A DNA stretch of 64,000 bases. Source: Rhodobacteraceae bacterium DSL-40 (GTDB taxonomy: Bacteria; Pseudomonadota; Alphaproteobacteria; Rhodobacterales; Rhodobacteraceae). Positions 18,773 through 26,709 of the stretch are shown piece after piece. The first letter of the stretch is position 1; each line of letters begins with the position of its first letter. The position numbers and the translations under genes are program-made. Location: positions 372,001-436,000 of the forward strand of contig QKPN01000001.1 in the NCBI GenBank assembly GCA_003258405.1, given 5' to 3'. The notes under the pieces are model-generated. The model saw nothing but the letters and a program-made list of their open reading frames with translations. It had not been told where the DNA came from and searched no databases.

Positions 18773-19777
18773 ATGAAGCGCGTATCCATTCTTGCCGCCA
18801 CCGTCTGCGCCGTTGCCCTTGCCGGGCCGGTCTTCGCCGCCTGCGACGAGGGCGAGACCCTCATCAAGTTCGCCCATGTGACCAACTCGGACAAGCATCC
18901 CAAGGGTATCGCGGCCCAGCTCTTCGCCGACCGCGTGAACGAGGAGATGAACGGCAAGGTCTGCGTCGAGGTCTATCCGAACTCCACCCTCTATGACGAC
19001 GACAAGGTCCTCGAGGCCATGCTTCAGGGCGACGTGCAGATGGCCGCGCCCTCGCTCTCGAAATTCGAGACCTTCACCAAGAAGCTCCGCATCTTCGACC
19101 TTCCCTTCCTTTTCAACGACATGCCGTCGGTCGACCGCTTCCAGACCTCCGAGCCCGGCCAGGCGCTGCTTGCCTCGATGGAGCGCAAGGGGCTGACCGG
19201 CCTCGCCTACTGGCATTCCGGCATGAAGCAGCTCTCGGCCAACAAGCCCCTGCTCGAGCCGGGCGATGCCAAGGGCCTCAAGTTCCGCATCCAGCCCTCC
19301 GACGTGCTTCAGGCGCAGTTCGAGGCGCTGGGCGCTAACCCGCAGAAGATGGCCTTCTCGGAGGTCTACGGCGCGCTGCAGACCGGCGTTGTCGACGGGC
19401 AGGAAAACACCTGGTCGAACACCTACGGCCAGAAGTATTTCGAGGTGCAGGACGGCATCACCCATACCGACCACGGCGTGCTCGACTACATGGTCGTCGT
19501 CTCCACCGACTGGTGGCAGGGCCTGCCCGATGACGTGCGCGAGCAGCTCGCCACGATCATGCAGGAAGTGACGACCGAGCGGAACACCGCTGTCGTCGAG
19601 ATCGAGGAGCAGTCCAAGGAAGCCATCGTCGAGGCGGGTGGCACGGTCCGCGAACTGACGCCCGAGCAGCGCGAGGACTGGGTCGCGGTGATGAAGCCCG
19701 TCTGGGACCAGTTCTCCGACCAGATCGGGCAGGACAACATCGACGCCGCACTCGAGGCCAACACGCTCACTAACTGA
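18773..19777 (+). CDS. dctP: DctP, TRAP transporter solute-binding protein
   Basis: 334-residue periplasmic binding protein of a tripartite ATP-independent transporter. The signal peptide is cut at VFA-ACDEG (about residue 22). Family landmarks are IKFAHVTNSDKHPKG, VCVEVYPNSTLYDDDKVLEAM, GLKFRIQPSDV (conserved Arg that binds the carboxylate) and GVVDGQENTWSNTY. DctP-type proteins bind C4-dicarboxylates such as succinate, malate and fumarate; the flanking dctBD genes support this. AGGA lies eight bases before ATG 18773. A strong hairpin follows the stop and probably raises dctP mRNA over dctQM. Confidence 0.94.
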   Translation: MKRVSILAATVCAVALAGPVFAACDEGETLIKFAHVTNSDKHPKGIAAQLFADRVNEEMNGKVCVEVYPNSTLYDDDKVLEAMLQGDVQMAAPSLSKFETFTKKLRIFDLPFLFNDMPSVDRFQTSEPGQALLASMERKGLTGLAYWHSGMKQLSANKPLLEPGDAKGLKFRIQPSDVLQAQFEALGANPQKMAFSEVYGALQTGVVDGQENTWSNTYGQKYFEVQDGITHTDHGVLDYMVVVSTDWWQGLPDDVREQLATIMQEVTTERNTAVVEIEEQSKEAIVEAGGTVRELTPEQREDWVAVMKPVWDQFSDQIGQDNIDAALEANTLTN

Positions 19778-19788
19778 GCCGTCATCCC

Positions 19789-19819
19789 GGGCCCGCAGCG
19801 CCGAGGCGTCTGCGGGCCC
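19789..19819 (+). terminator. Strong hairpin between dctP and dctQ
   Basis: Perfect 10-bp stem GGGCCCGCAG/CTGCGGGCCC with an 11-base loop, starting 12 bases after the dctP stop and without a T-run. This is typical of intercistronic hairpins that protect the binding-protein mRNA or partly stop transcription. Confidence 0.65.
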
Positions 19820-19880
19820 ATCGGGCTGCCGGGCCTGCTCCGCCCGCGCCGAAACCCCAAAAAATCCGAGGAAACACCCG

Positions 19881-20504
19881 ATGTCCTATCCGCCGAAAAC
19901 GGCCCTGGGACGAGCGGTCAACGAGATCGAGGAGACGCTGATCGCGGTCTGCCTCGGACTGATGACGCTCATCACCTTCGCCAATGTCATCGCGCGTTAC
20001 ATCTTCAACGCCAACGTTCTCTGGGCGCTTGAGGCGACTGTCTTTCTCTTCGCCTGGCTGGTGCTGATCGGCACCTCCTACGTGGTCAAGGTCGGCGGCC
20101 ATCTCGGGGTCGATGCACTCGTCAAGGTGCTCTCTCCCGGGACCCGCCGCTACGTCTCCCTGGTCGCCGCGGCCTGCTGCATCGTCTTCTCGCTGCTGCT
20201 GCTGATCGGCGCCTGGGAATACTGGGCGCCCTTCATCGGCAAGCAGGCCTGGTACGAGGTCAACGACATCCCGATGCCCGGCTGGCTCCGCTTCATCGAG
20301 CCCATCCTCAACGAGGGTGAGCCCTACGAGAAGCTGCCGCGCTTCATCCCCTACGCCGCGCTCCCCATCGGCATGGCGCTGCTGCTCTTCCGCTTCATCG
20401 AAGCCGCCTGGCATGTCTGGACCGGCCAAACCGACCTGCTCGTCGCCAGCCACGAGGCCGAGGAAATGGTTTCCGAGGCAGCCCGCTCGGCGAAGGAGGA
20501 CTGA
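19881..20504 (+). CDS. dctQ: DctQ, TRAP small membrane subunit
   Basis: 207 residues with four membrane helices at about 25-45, 55-75, 90-110 and 150-175. Typical features are LMTLITFANVIARYIFNANVLWALEATVFLF in helices 1-2 (quoted segments overlap family signatures ARYIFN and WALE). It works with DctM in the inner membrane as the four-helix partner that docks DctP. It is longer than minimal DctQ proteins because of an extra periplasmic segment between helices 3 and 4 (about 115-145, KQAWYEVNDIPMPGWLR), as in other Rhodobacter-type C4-dicarboxylate systems. Four bases separate it from dctM. Confidence 0.92.
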   Translation: MSYPPKTALGRAVNEIEETLIAVCLGLMTLITFANVIARYIFNANVLWALEATVFLFAWLVLIGTSYVVKVGGHLGVDALVKVLSPGTRRYVSLVAAACCIVFSLLLLIGAWEYWAPFIGKQAWYEVNDIPMPGWLRFIEPILNEGEPYEKLPRFIPYAALPIGMALLLFRFIEAAWHVWTGQTDLLVASHEAEEMVSEAARSAKED

Positions 20505-20507
20505 TCC

Positions 20508-21938
20508 ATGGATGTCGCATTTCTCTTTCTGCTGATCGTCGGCCTGATGCTGATCGGCGTGCCGATCGCCGTCTCGCTCGGACTCTCCTCGATCCTCTTC
20601 CTGCTGCTCTTCTCCGACACCTCGCTTGCCTCGATTGCACAGCAGCTCTTCAACGCCTTCGCCGGTCACTACACCCTGCTCGCGATCCCGTTCTTCATCC
20701 TCGCCTCGACCTTCATGTCGACAGGCGGCGTGGCTGACCGGATCATCCGCTTCGCCATCGCGAGCGTCGGGCACTTCAAGGGCGGGCTCGCCATCGCGTC
20801 GGTCTTTGCCTGCATGCTCTTCGCGGCGCTCTCGGGCTCCTCGCCCGCCACCGTGGTCGCGATCGGCTCGATCTGCATCGCGGGCATGCGGAAGATGGGC
20901 TACACCAAGGACTTCGCCGCAGGCGTGATCTGCAATGCCGGCACCCTCGGCATCCTCATCCCGCCCTCGATCGTCATGGTGGTCTATGCCGCCGCCGTCG
21001 ATGTCTCCGTTGGCCGCCTGTTCCTCGCCGGCGTCATCCCCGGCCTGCTGGCGGGCGCGATGCTGATGGTCGGCATCTATGTCGCAGCACGCTGGAAAGG
21101 CCTGCCCTCGCAGCCCTTCGCCGGCTGGGGCGAGATCTTCGCCGCCGCCCGCGAGGCGGGCTGGGGCCTCTTCCTGATCGTCATCATCCTCGGCGGCATC
21201 TACGGCGGTATCTTCACGCCGACCGAAGCCGCAGCCGTCGCGGCGGTCTATGCCTTCATCGTCGCAAACTTCATCTACCGCGACATGGGGCCGCTCTGCG
21301 ACCGAAGCGAAGCCGATGCCGCCGAACCGGACGGCGCGCGCTCCCTCTCCGCCGCCGCCGTCACGCAGCGCAAGCACAGCCTGCTCACCCGGCCCTGGGC
21401 GCTCATCACGGTGTTCTTCCACCGCGACACCAAGCAGGCGCTTTTCGAAAGCGGCAAGGTGACCATCATGCTGATGTTCATCATCGCCAACGCGCTGATC
21501 CTCAAGCACGTCCTGACCGACGAGCAGGTGCCCCAGGCGATCACGGCAGCACTCCTCGACGCAGGCTTCGGCCCGGTGATGTTCCTCATCATCGTCAACG
21601 TGATCCTGCTGATCGGCGGGCAGTTCATGGAGCCCTCGGGCCTCATCGTGATCGTCGCGCCCCTCGTCTTCCCCATCGCCATGGAACTCGGGATCAACCC
21701 GATCCATCTCGGCATCATCATGGTGGTGAACATGGAGATCGGCATGATCACACCGCCCGTCGGCCTCAACCTCTTCGTGACCTCGAGCGTGGCCTCGATG
21801 CCGATGACCCAGGTCGTCCGCGCGGCTCTGCCCTGGCTCGGCATCCTGGTGATCTTCCTGATCATCGTGACCTACGTGCCGTTCATCTCGACCTGGCTGC
21901 CGACAACATTCATGGGACCGGAGCTCATCATAAAGTAG
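20508..21938 (+). CDS. dctM: DctM, TRAP large membrane subunit
   Basis: 476 residues, about 12 membrane helices, ion-transporter superfamily. Landmarks are GVPIAVSLGLSS, SGSSPATVVAIGSICI (hairpin with sodium-site residues), GTLGILIPPSIVMVVYA and GMITPPVGLNLFV near the end. It carries a hydrophilic cytoplasmic insert at about 260-310 with the acidic EADAAEPDGAR stretch, which makes it longer than the usual 430 or so. It drives sodium-coupled uptake of the ligand delivered by DctP. Two hairpins follow, the second a rho-independent terminator, so the TRAP unit ends here. Confidence 0.95.
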   Translation: MDVAFLFLLIVGLMLIGVPIAVSLGLSSILFLLLFSDTSLASIAQQLFNAFAGHYTLLAIPFFILASTFMSTGGVADRIIRFAIASVGHFKGGLAIASVFACMLFAALSGSSPATVVAIGSICIAGMRKMGYTKDFAAGVICNAGTLGILIPPSIVMVVYAAAVDVSVGRLFLAGVIPGLLAGAMLMVGIYVAARWKGLPSQPFAGWGEIFAAAREAGWGLFLIVIILGGIYGGIFTPTEAAAVAAVYAFIVANFIYRDMGPLCDRSEADAAEPDGARSLSAAAVTQRKHSLLTRPWALITVFFHRDTKQALFESGKVTIMLMFIIANALILKHVLTDEQVPQAITAALLDAGFGPVMFLIIVNVILLIGGQFMEPSGLIVIVAPLVFPIAMELGINPIHLGIIMVVNMEIGMITPPVGLNLFVTSSVASMPMTQVVRAALPWLGILVIFLIIVTYVPFISTWLPTTFMGPELIIK

Positions 21939-21949
21939 CCGCAGCCCGT

Positions 21950-21972
21950 GGGCGCCGGCCTCCCCGGCGCCC
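21950..21972 (+). terminator. First hairpin after dctM
   Basis: Perfect 9-bp stem GGGCGCCGG/CCGGCGCCC with a 5-base loop, 12 bases after the dctM stop. No T-run; probably acts with the terminator that follows. Confidence 0.5.
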
Positions 21973-21995
21973 TCCAAACCAACTCCCCAAACTTG

Positions 21996-22024
21996 GCCGT
22001 CCGCACATCGCGGGCGGCTCTTTT
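21996..22024 (+). terminator. Rho-independent terminator of the TRAP operon
   Basis: GCCGTCCGC (21996-22004) pairs with GCGGGCGGC (22010-22018) with one G-U pair, loop ACATC, followed by TCTTTT. It separates dctM from the LacI-type regulator gene. Confidence 0.8.
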
Positions 22025-22042
22025 GCATCTGCGAAGGCCAAT

Positions 22043-22072
22043 TTGGTTGATGAAAGACGTCTATCATAAACT
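22043..22072 (+). promoter_or_regulatory. Predicted promoter of the sugar operon
   Basis: TTGGTT (22043-22048), 18 bases, TAAACT (22067-22072). The spacer contains operator 1 and the -10 element abuts operator 2, as expected for repression. Confidence 0.45.
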
Positions 22073-22087
22073 GATTGACGTCTTTCA
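22051..22087. promoter_or_regulatory. Tandem LacI-type operators
   Basis: Operator 1 TGAAAGACGTCTATCA (22051-22066) and operator 2 TGATTGACGTCTTTCA (22072-22087) are both imperfect 16-bp palindromes around GACGTC. Their centres are 21 bp apart, two helical turns. The outer TGAAAGACGTC and GACGTCTTTCA form a perfect 11-bp inverted repeat. They lie 36-72 bases before the regulator gene, so autoregulation and control of the whole operon are likely. Confidence 0.75.
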
Positions 22088-22122
22088 GAGACTCGGCTCT
22101 ACTGCGGAGAGGGAGGACAATA

Positions 22123-23193
22123 ATGACAAGGCGAATGCCGACCCTGACCGACGTGGCCCGCCACGCCGGCGTGAGCTATGCGACAGCCGATCGCGTCGTG
22201 AACGGCCGCGGCGGCGTCTCGGAGAAATCCGCCCTGCGCGTCCGGCGCGCCGTGGAAGATCTCGGCTACGTCCGCAACGTCGCGGCCGCGAACCTTTCCC
22301 AGCGCCGCACCTACCGCTTCGCCGTCATCCTGCCCTCCGGCCCGAACGCCTTCTTCGGCAAGGTGCGCGACATCATCTCGCAGGAGCGCCGGCGTCTCCG
22401 GCGCGAGCTGGTGGACCTCCGCCTCGAGACCGTCGAGGCCTTCGACCCCGAGGCGCTTGCCGCGCATCTGGCCGGCCTCGCGAGGGACGGGCTCGATGGT
22501 GTCGCCCTCGTGGGAAGCGACCATCCAAAGGTCTGCGAGGCGATGGCGGCGCTGCGCCGCGACGGCCTCGCGGTCGTCACGCTCATTTCCGATGTCACCG
22601 ACAGCTTCCGCGACGCCTATGTCGGCATCGACAACCGGGTTGCGGGGTGCACCGCGGGACGGCTGATCGGGCTTGCCCATACCGGTCGCGCCGGGCGCAT
22701 CCTGCCCATCGTCGGTGCGCTGTCGGCGCGCGACCACGCCGACCGGCTCGGCGGCTTCCGCGAGACCCTCGCCGCGCGCCATCCGGGCCTCACCGTCCTG
22801 CCCGAAATCGAGGGGCGTGACCGGCACGAGCGGGTCGAGGCACAGGTGGCGGAGATCCTTGCCGCCGATCCCGGCATCACGGCGATCTACAGTGCGGGCG
22901 CCGGCAACAGCGGCCTTGTCCGCGTGCTCGAGGGGCGCGCGCCGGCGGAGCGCCCCGTCGTCGTGCTCCACGAACTCGTCGCCCATTCGCGCCGCGCGCT
23001 CGAGCAGGGGCTCGTCGATGTGGTGATCGACCAGCGCCCCGCCGAGGAAATCACCCTCGCCATCGCGCACATGCGCGCCGTGGCCGACCGGATGCCCGCC
23101 CCGGCGGCCGGGCCGGTCGTGCCCGCCATCTACGTCAGTGAAAATCTGCCGCCCGATCCTGGTGCGGTCCCGCAAGGAGAACCTTCAAGATGA
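22123..23193 (+). CDS. LacI-family transcriptional repressor of the sugar operon
   Basis: 356 residues. The N-terminal LacI helix-turn-helix ([20 protein letters not shown], about 6-25, then a hinge helix) is followed by a periplasmic-binding-like sugar domain ([44 protein letters not shown]). The start at 22123 has GGAGG seven bases upstream. The gene overlaps xylA by four bases (ATGA), so the regulator is the first cistron of the operon it probably controls. The family's ligand is normally the transported sugar or an early intermediate; which one is unknown. The upstream operators fit LacI-family symmetry. Confidence 0.92.
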   Translation: MTRRMPTLTDVARHAGVSYATADRVVNGRGGVSEKSALRVRRAVEDLGYVRNVAAANLSQRRTYRFAVILPSGPNAFFGKVRDIISQERRRLRRELVDLRLETVEAFDPEALAAHLAGLARDGLDGVALVGSDHPKVCEAMAALRRDGLAVVTLISDVTDSFRDAYVGIDNRVAGCTAGRLIGLAHTGRAGRILPIVGALSARDHADRLGGFRETLAARHPGLTVLPEIEGRDRHERVEAQVAEILAADPGITAIYSAGAGNSGLVRVLEGRAPAERPVVVLHELVAHSRRALEQGLVDVVIDQRPAEEITLAIAHMRAVADRMPAPAAGPVVPAIYVSENLPPDPGAVPQGEPSR

Positions 23194-24485
23194 GCAATTT
23201 CTTCGGCGATCTCGCCCCGCTGAGCTTCGACCCGGAGGCAGAAGGGCTCGCATTCCGTGCCTACAATCCGGACGAGGTCGTTCTTGGAAAACGGCTTGAG
23301 GACCACCTGCGTTTCGCGATCGCCTACTGGCATTCCTTCGCCTGGCCGGGCGGCGACCCGTTTGGCGGCCAGACCTTCGAGCGCCCCTGGTTCGGCGACG
23401 GCATGGACGCCGCCCGCCTCAAGGCCGAAGTCGCCTTCGAGATGTTCGAACTCCTCGGCGCATCGTATTTCTGCTTCCACGACCTCGACATCCGCCCCGA
23501 AGGCGCGAGCTTCACCGAGAGCAAGCGCAATTTCGAGGAGATCGTCGCGATCTTCGAGGAAAAGATGGAGACCGCGAAGGTCCGGCTGCTCTGGGGCACC
23601 GCGAACCTCTTTTCCCACCGCCGCTTCATGTCGGGTGCCGCCTCGAACCCCGATCCCGACGTCTTCGCCTGGTCGGCCGCGACCGTGAAGTCCTGCATGG
23701 ACGCCACCCACCGGCTCAAGGGCGAGAACTACGTGCTCTGGGGCGGCCGCGAAGGCTACGAGACCCTGCTCAACACGGATCTCAAGCAGGAGCTCGACCA
23801 CATGGGCCGGTTCCTCTCGATGGTGGTGGATTACAAGCACAAGATCGGCTTTCCCGGCACCATCCTGATCGAACCGAAGCCACAGGAGCCCACCAAGCAC
23901 CAGTACGACTATGACGTCGCGACCGTCTTCGGCTTCCTGCAGCGCTTCGGGCTGGAAAAGGAGGTGAAGGTCAATATCGAACAGGGCCACGCCATCCTCG
24001 CCGGGCATTCCTTCGAGCATGAGATCGCGCTCGCCCAGGCACTCGGCGTCTTCGGCTCGATCGACATGAACCGCAACGATTACCAGTCCGGCTGGGACAC
24101 CGACCAGTTCCCCAACAACGTGCCCGAGGTGGCGCTGGCCTACTATGAAATCCTGAAGGGCGGTGGTTTCACCACTGGCGGAACCAACTTCGACGCGAAG
24201 CTCCGCCGCCAGTCGCTCGACCCCGAGGATCTGATCGCGGCCCATGCCGGGGCGATGGATATCTGTGCCCGCGGCCTCAAGGCGGCGGCGCGGATGCTCG
24301 AGGATGACGCGCTCGAGGCTCCGCGCAGGGCCCGCTACGCCGGATGGGAGACACCCGAGGCGCAGGCGATGCTCACAAGCGATCTCGCCAGCATTTCCGC
24401 CCGCGTCGAGGCCGGGGACGTCGATCCTCAGCCGCGCTCGGGCCGGCAGGAAAAGCTCGAGAACATCGTCAACCGCTACGTCTGA
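23190..24485 (+). CDS. xylA: Xylose isomerase
   Basis: Interconverts D-xylose and D-xylulose (also D-glucose and D-fructose); cytosolic, needs two divalent cations. 431 residues, a class II enzyme by length. The catalytic His lies in [11 protein letters not shown] (near 95), the metal-binding part in [17 protein letters not shown], then [24 protein letters not shown] and [13 protein letters not shown]. Three normally constant spots differ: FHDLD for FHDRD, IEQGH for the EANH-type motif, and MNRND for ANRGD. Metal ligands appear intact. No xylulokinase is present in the operon, so the physiological substrate may not be xylose. Overlaps the regulator gene; 24 bases to the next gene. Confidence 0.9.
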   Translation: MSNFFGDLAPLSFDPEAEGLAFRAYNPDEVVLGKRLEDHLRFAIAYWHSFAWPGGDPFGGQTFERPWFGDGMDAARLKAEVAFEMFELLGASYFCFHDLDIRPEGASFTESKRNFEEIVAIFEEKMETAKVRLLWGTANLFSHRRFMSGAASNPDPDVFAWSAATVKSCMDATHRLKGENYVLWGGREGYETLLNTDLKQELDHMGRFLSMVVDYKHKIGFPGTILIEPKPQEPTKHQYDYDVATVFGFLQRFGLEKEVKVNIEQGHAILAGHSFEHEIALAQALGVFGSIDMNRNDYQSGWDTDQFPNNVPEVALAYYEILKGGGFTTGGTNFDAKLRRQSLDPEDLIAAHAGAMDICARGLKAAARMLEDDALEAPRRARYAGWETPEAQAMLTSDLASISARVEAGDVDPQPRSGRQEKLENIVNRYV

Positions 24486-24509
24486 AACGACAAAACCGGG
24501 GAGGAAACG

Positions 24510-25565
24510 ATGAAGACTATCAAGGGGCCGGGCCTGTTCCTGGCACAATTCGCAGGTGACGAGGCTCCCTTCAATTCCTGGGATGCCATCACGAAATGGG
24601 CGGCCGACTGCGGTTATGCCGGGGTACAGGTCCCAAGTTGGGACGCGCGCCTCGTGGATCTCGCGCAACTCGCCGCCTCGAAGGACTATGCCGAGGAATG
24701 GGCCGGCAAGGCTCGCGAAAACGGCGTCGAGGTCACCGAACTCTCGACCCATATCACCGGCCAGCTCGTCGCGGTGCACCCCGCCTATGACGCATGGGTT
24801 GACGGCTTCGCGGCGCCGGAGGTCCGCGGCAAGCCGAAGGAGCGCACCGAATGGGCGGTCGATCAGGTGAAGAAGGCGCTGACCGCCTCGCGCCATCTCG
24901 GCATCGGCCAGCACGTCACCTTCTCCGGCGGGCTCGTCTGGCCCTTCCTCTATCCCTTTCCGCAACGGCCGCAGGGGCTTGTCGAGACCGCCTTTGACGA
25001 ACTCGCGCGGCGCTGGCGGCCGATCCTCGACCATGCCGAGGAGATGGGGGTGGACGTCTGCTACGAGATCCACCCGATGGAGGATCTCCATGACGGCGTG
25101 ACCTTCGAGATGTTCCTCGAGCGGCTCGACAATCACCCGCGCTGCAACATGCTCTACGATCCCTCGCACTACGTCCTGCAGTGCCTTGATTACCTTGAGA
25201 ATATCGACATCTACAAGGACCGCATCAAGATGTTCCACGTCAAGGATGCGGAGTTCAACCCCACGGGCCGCCAGGGCGTCTACGGCGGCTATCAGCCCTG
25301 GGTGGACCGCGCCGGGCGCTTCCGCAGCCTTGGCGACGGCCAGGTCGATTTCGGCGCGATCTTCTCCAAGATGGCGGCGAACGATTTCGAGGGCTGGGCG
25401 GTTGTCGAATGGGAATGCTGCCTCAAGCATCCCGAAGACGGTGCGCGCGAGGGCGCCCGCTTCGTCAAGGATCACATCATCCGCGTAACCCCGCATGCCT
25501 TCGACGATTTCGCCGGTGGCGCAACGGATGACGCCGCCAACCGCAAGATGCTGGGGATCGACTGA
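24510..25565 (+). CDS. Sugar isomerase/epimerase (AP-endonuclease 2-like TIM barrel)
   Basis: 351 residues. The metal site of the xylose-isomerase-like TIM barrel superfamily can be followed: Glu in CYEIHPME, Asp/His in LYDPSHYVLQ, His in MFHVKDAEF and Glu in AVVEWECCL. The closest types are uncharacterised sugar phosphate isomerase/epimerases in sugar catabolic operons, often paired with Gfo/Idh oxidoreductases, as here. The reaction could be keto-aldose isomerisation, C3-epimerisation or action on a 3-keto sugar; sequence alone does not decide. GGGGAGG lies eight bases upstream of the start. It is one base short of the oxidoreductase gene, so the two are translationally linked. Confidence 0.85.
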   Translation: MKTIKGPGLFLAQFAGDEAPFNSWDAITKWAADCGYAGVQVPSWDARLVDLAQLAASKDYAEEWAGKARENGVEVTELSTHITGQLVAVHPAYDAWVDGFAAPEVRGKPKERTEWAVDQVKKALTASRHLGIGQHVTFSGGLVWPFLYPFPQRPQGLVETAFDELARRWRPILDHAEEMGVDVCYEIHPMEDLHDGVTFEMFLERLDNHPRCNMLYDPSHYVLQCLDYLENIDIYKDRIKMFHVKDAEFNPTGRQGVYGGYQPWVDRAGRFRSLGDGQVDFGAIFSKMAANDFEGWAVVEWECCLKHPEDGAREGARFVKDHIIRVTPHAFDDFAGGATDDAANRKMLGID

Positions 25566-25566
25566 A

Positions 25567-26709
25567 ATGGCACGTATTCGACTGGGAATGGTCGGTGGCG
25601 GCAACGATGCCTTCATCGGCGGCGTTCACCGCATCGCCAGCCGCATCGACGACCGCTTCGAACTGGTCGCCGGCGCGCTCTCCTCGACGCCCGAGAAGGC
25701 GCGGGCCAGCGCCGCCGCCCTCGGCATCGCCCCGGACCGGGCCTATGGCAGCTTCGAGGAAATGGCCGCCGCGGAAGCCGCGCGGCCCGACGGCATCGAG
25801 GCGGTCTCGATCGTTACCCCGAACCATGTCCACTACCCCGCCGCGAAGGCCTTCCTCGAGCGCGGCATCCACGTGATCTGCGACAAGCCGCTCACCGCCA
25901 CCTCCGAGGATGCCGAGGCGCTGGAACGCGCCGTCGCCGCTTCCTCCGCGCTCTTCATCCTCACCCACAACTACACCGGCTATCCCATGGTGCGGCAGGC
26001 CCGCGCCATGGTGAGCGAAGGCGCACTCGGCACGATCCGCATCGTGCAGGCCGAATACCCGCAGGACTGGCTCACCGAAAGCCTCGAGACCGAAGGCGTC
26101 AAGCAGGCCGAGTGGCGCACCGATCCGGCGCGCTCTGGCGCGGGCGGCGCGGTGGGCGACATCGGCACGCATGCCTACAACCTCGCCTGCTTCGTCACCG
26201 GCCTCAAGGGCACGGAGCTCGCCGCCGACCTCCAGAGCTTCGGCGCCGGGCGGCGGCTCGACGACAATGCCCACGTAATGCTGCGCTTTTCGGGCGGCGC
26301 GCGCGGAATGCTCTGGTGTTCCCAGGTCGCGCCCGGCAACGAAAACGGCCTCCGCCTGCGGGTCTATGGCGACAAGGGCGGGCTCGAATGGGCGCAGGAG
26401 GATCCGAACTACCTCTGGTTCAGCCCCCATGGCGAACCCCGCCGCCAGATCCGCCGCATGGGCGCGGGCGCCGACATGGCCGCCAATGCGGTGAGCCGCA
26501 TTCCGTCCGGCCACCCGGAGGGGTATCTCGAGGGCTTCGCCAACATCTACACCGCCGCCGCCGAAGCGATCCGCGCGGTGCAGGACGGCGCCTCCCGGGG
26601 CGACGCCATCGGCCTCCTGCCCGGCATCTCCGCCGGCATGGAGGGCATGGCCTTCATCCGCGCCTGCGTGACCTCCTCGGCCCGAAACGCGGCTTGGGTG
26701 GCATTGTGA
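25567..26709 (+). CDS. Gfo/Idh/MocA family oxidoreductase
   Basis: 380 residues. An N-terminal Rossmann fold with RLGMVGGGNDAFIGGVHR, the NAD(P)-contacting SIVTPNHVHYPAAKAFLE and the catalytic-lysine motif HVICDKPLT (EKP-type) is followed by the C-terminal alpha/beta domain with GDIGTHAYNLA, carrying the usual Asp and His. It oxidises or reduces a sugar or cyclitol using NAD(P). Together with the neighbouring epimerase-like gene it suggests an oxidative route through a keto sugar. The start at 25567 lies two bases after the previous stop. The stop overlaps the GTG start of the ABC ATPase gene. Confidence 0.88.
   Translation: MARIRLGMVGGGNDAFIGGVHRIASRIDDRFELVAGALSSTPEKARASAAALGIAPDRAYGSFEEMAAAEAARPDGIEAVSIVTPNHVHYPAAKAFLERGIHVICDKPLTATSEDAEALERAVAASSALFILTHNYTGYPMVRQARAMVSEGALGTIRIVQAEYPQDWLTESLETEGVKQAEWRTDPARSGAGGAVGDIGTHAYNLACFVTGLKGTELAADLQSFGAGRRLDDNAHVMLRFSGGARGMLWCSQVAPGNENGLRLRVYGDKGGLEWAQEDPNYLWFSPHGEPRRQIRRMGAGADMAANAVSRIPSGHPEGYLEGFANIYTAAAEAIRAVQDGASRGDAIGLLPGISAGMEGMAFIRACVTSSARNAAWVAL

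Noticed and set aside
19782-22067. Long minus-strand open frame antisense to dctQ and dctM
   Set aside because: It is the shadow of high-GC codon bias: composition is Asp/His/Arg/Glu-rich with no domain, and it lies over two certain transporter genes.
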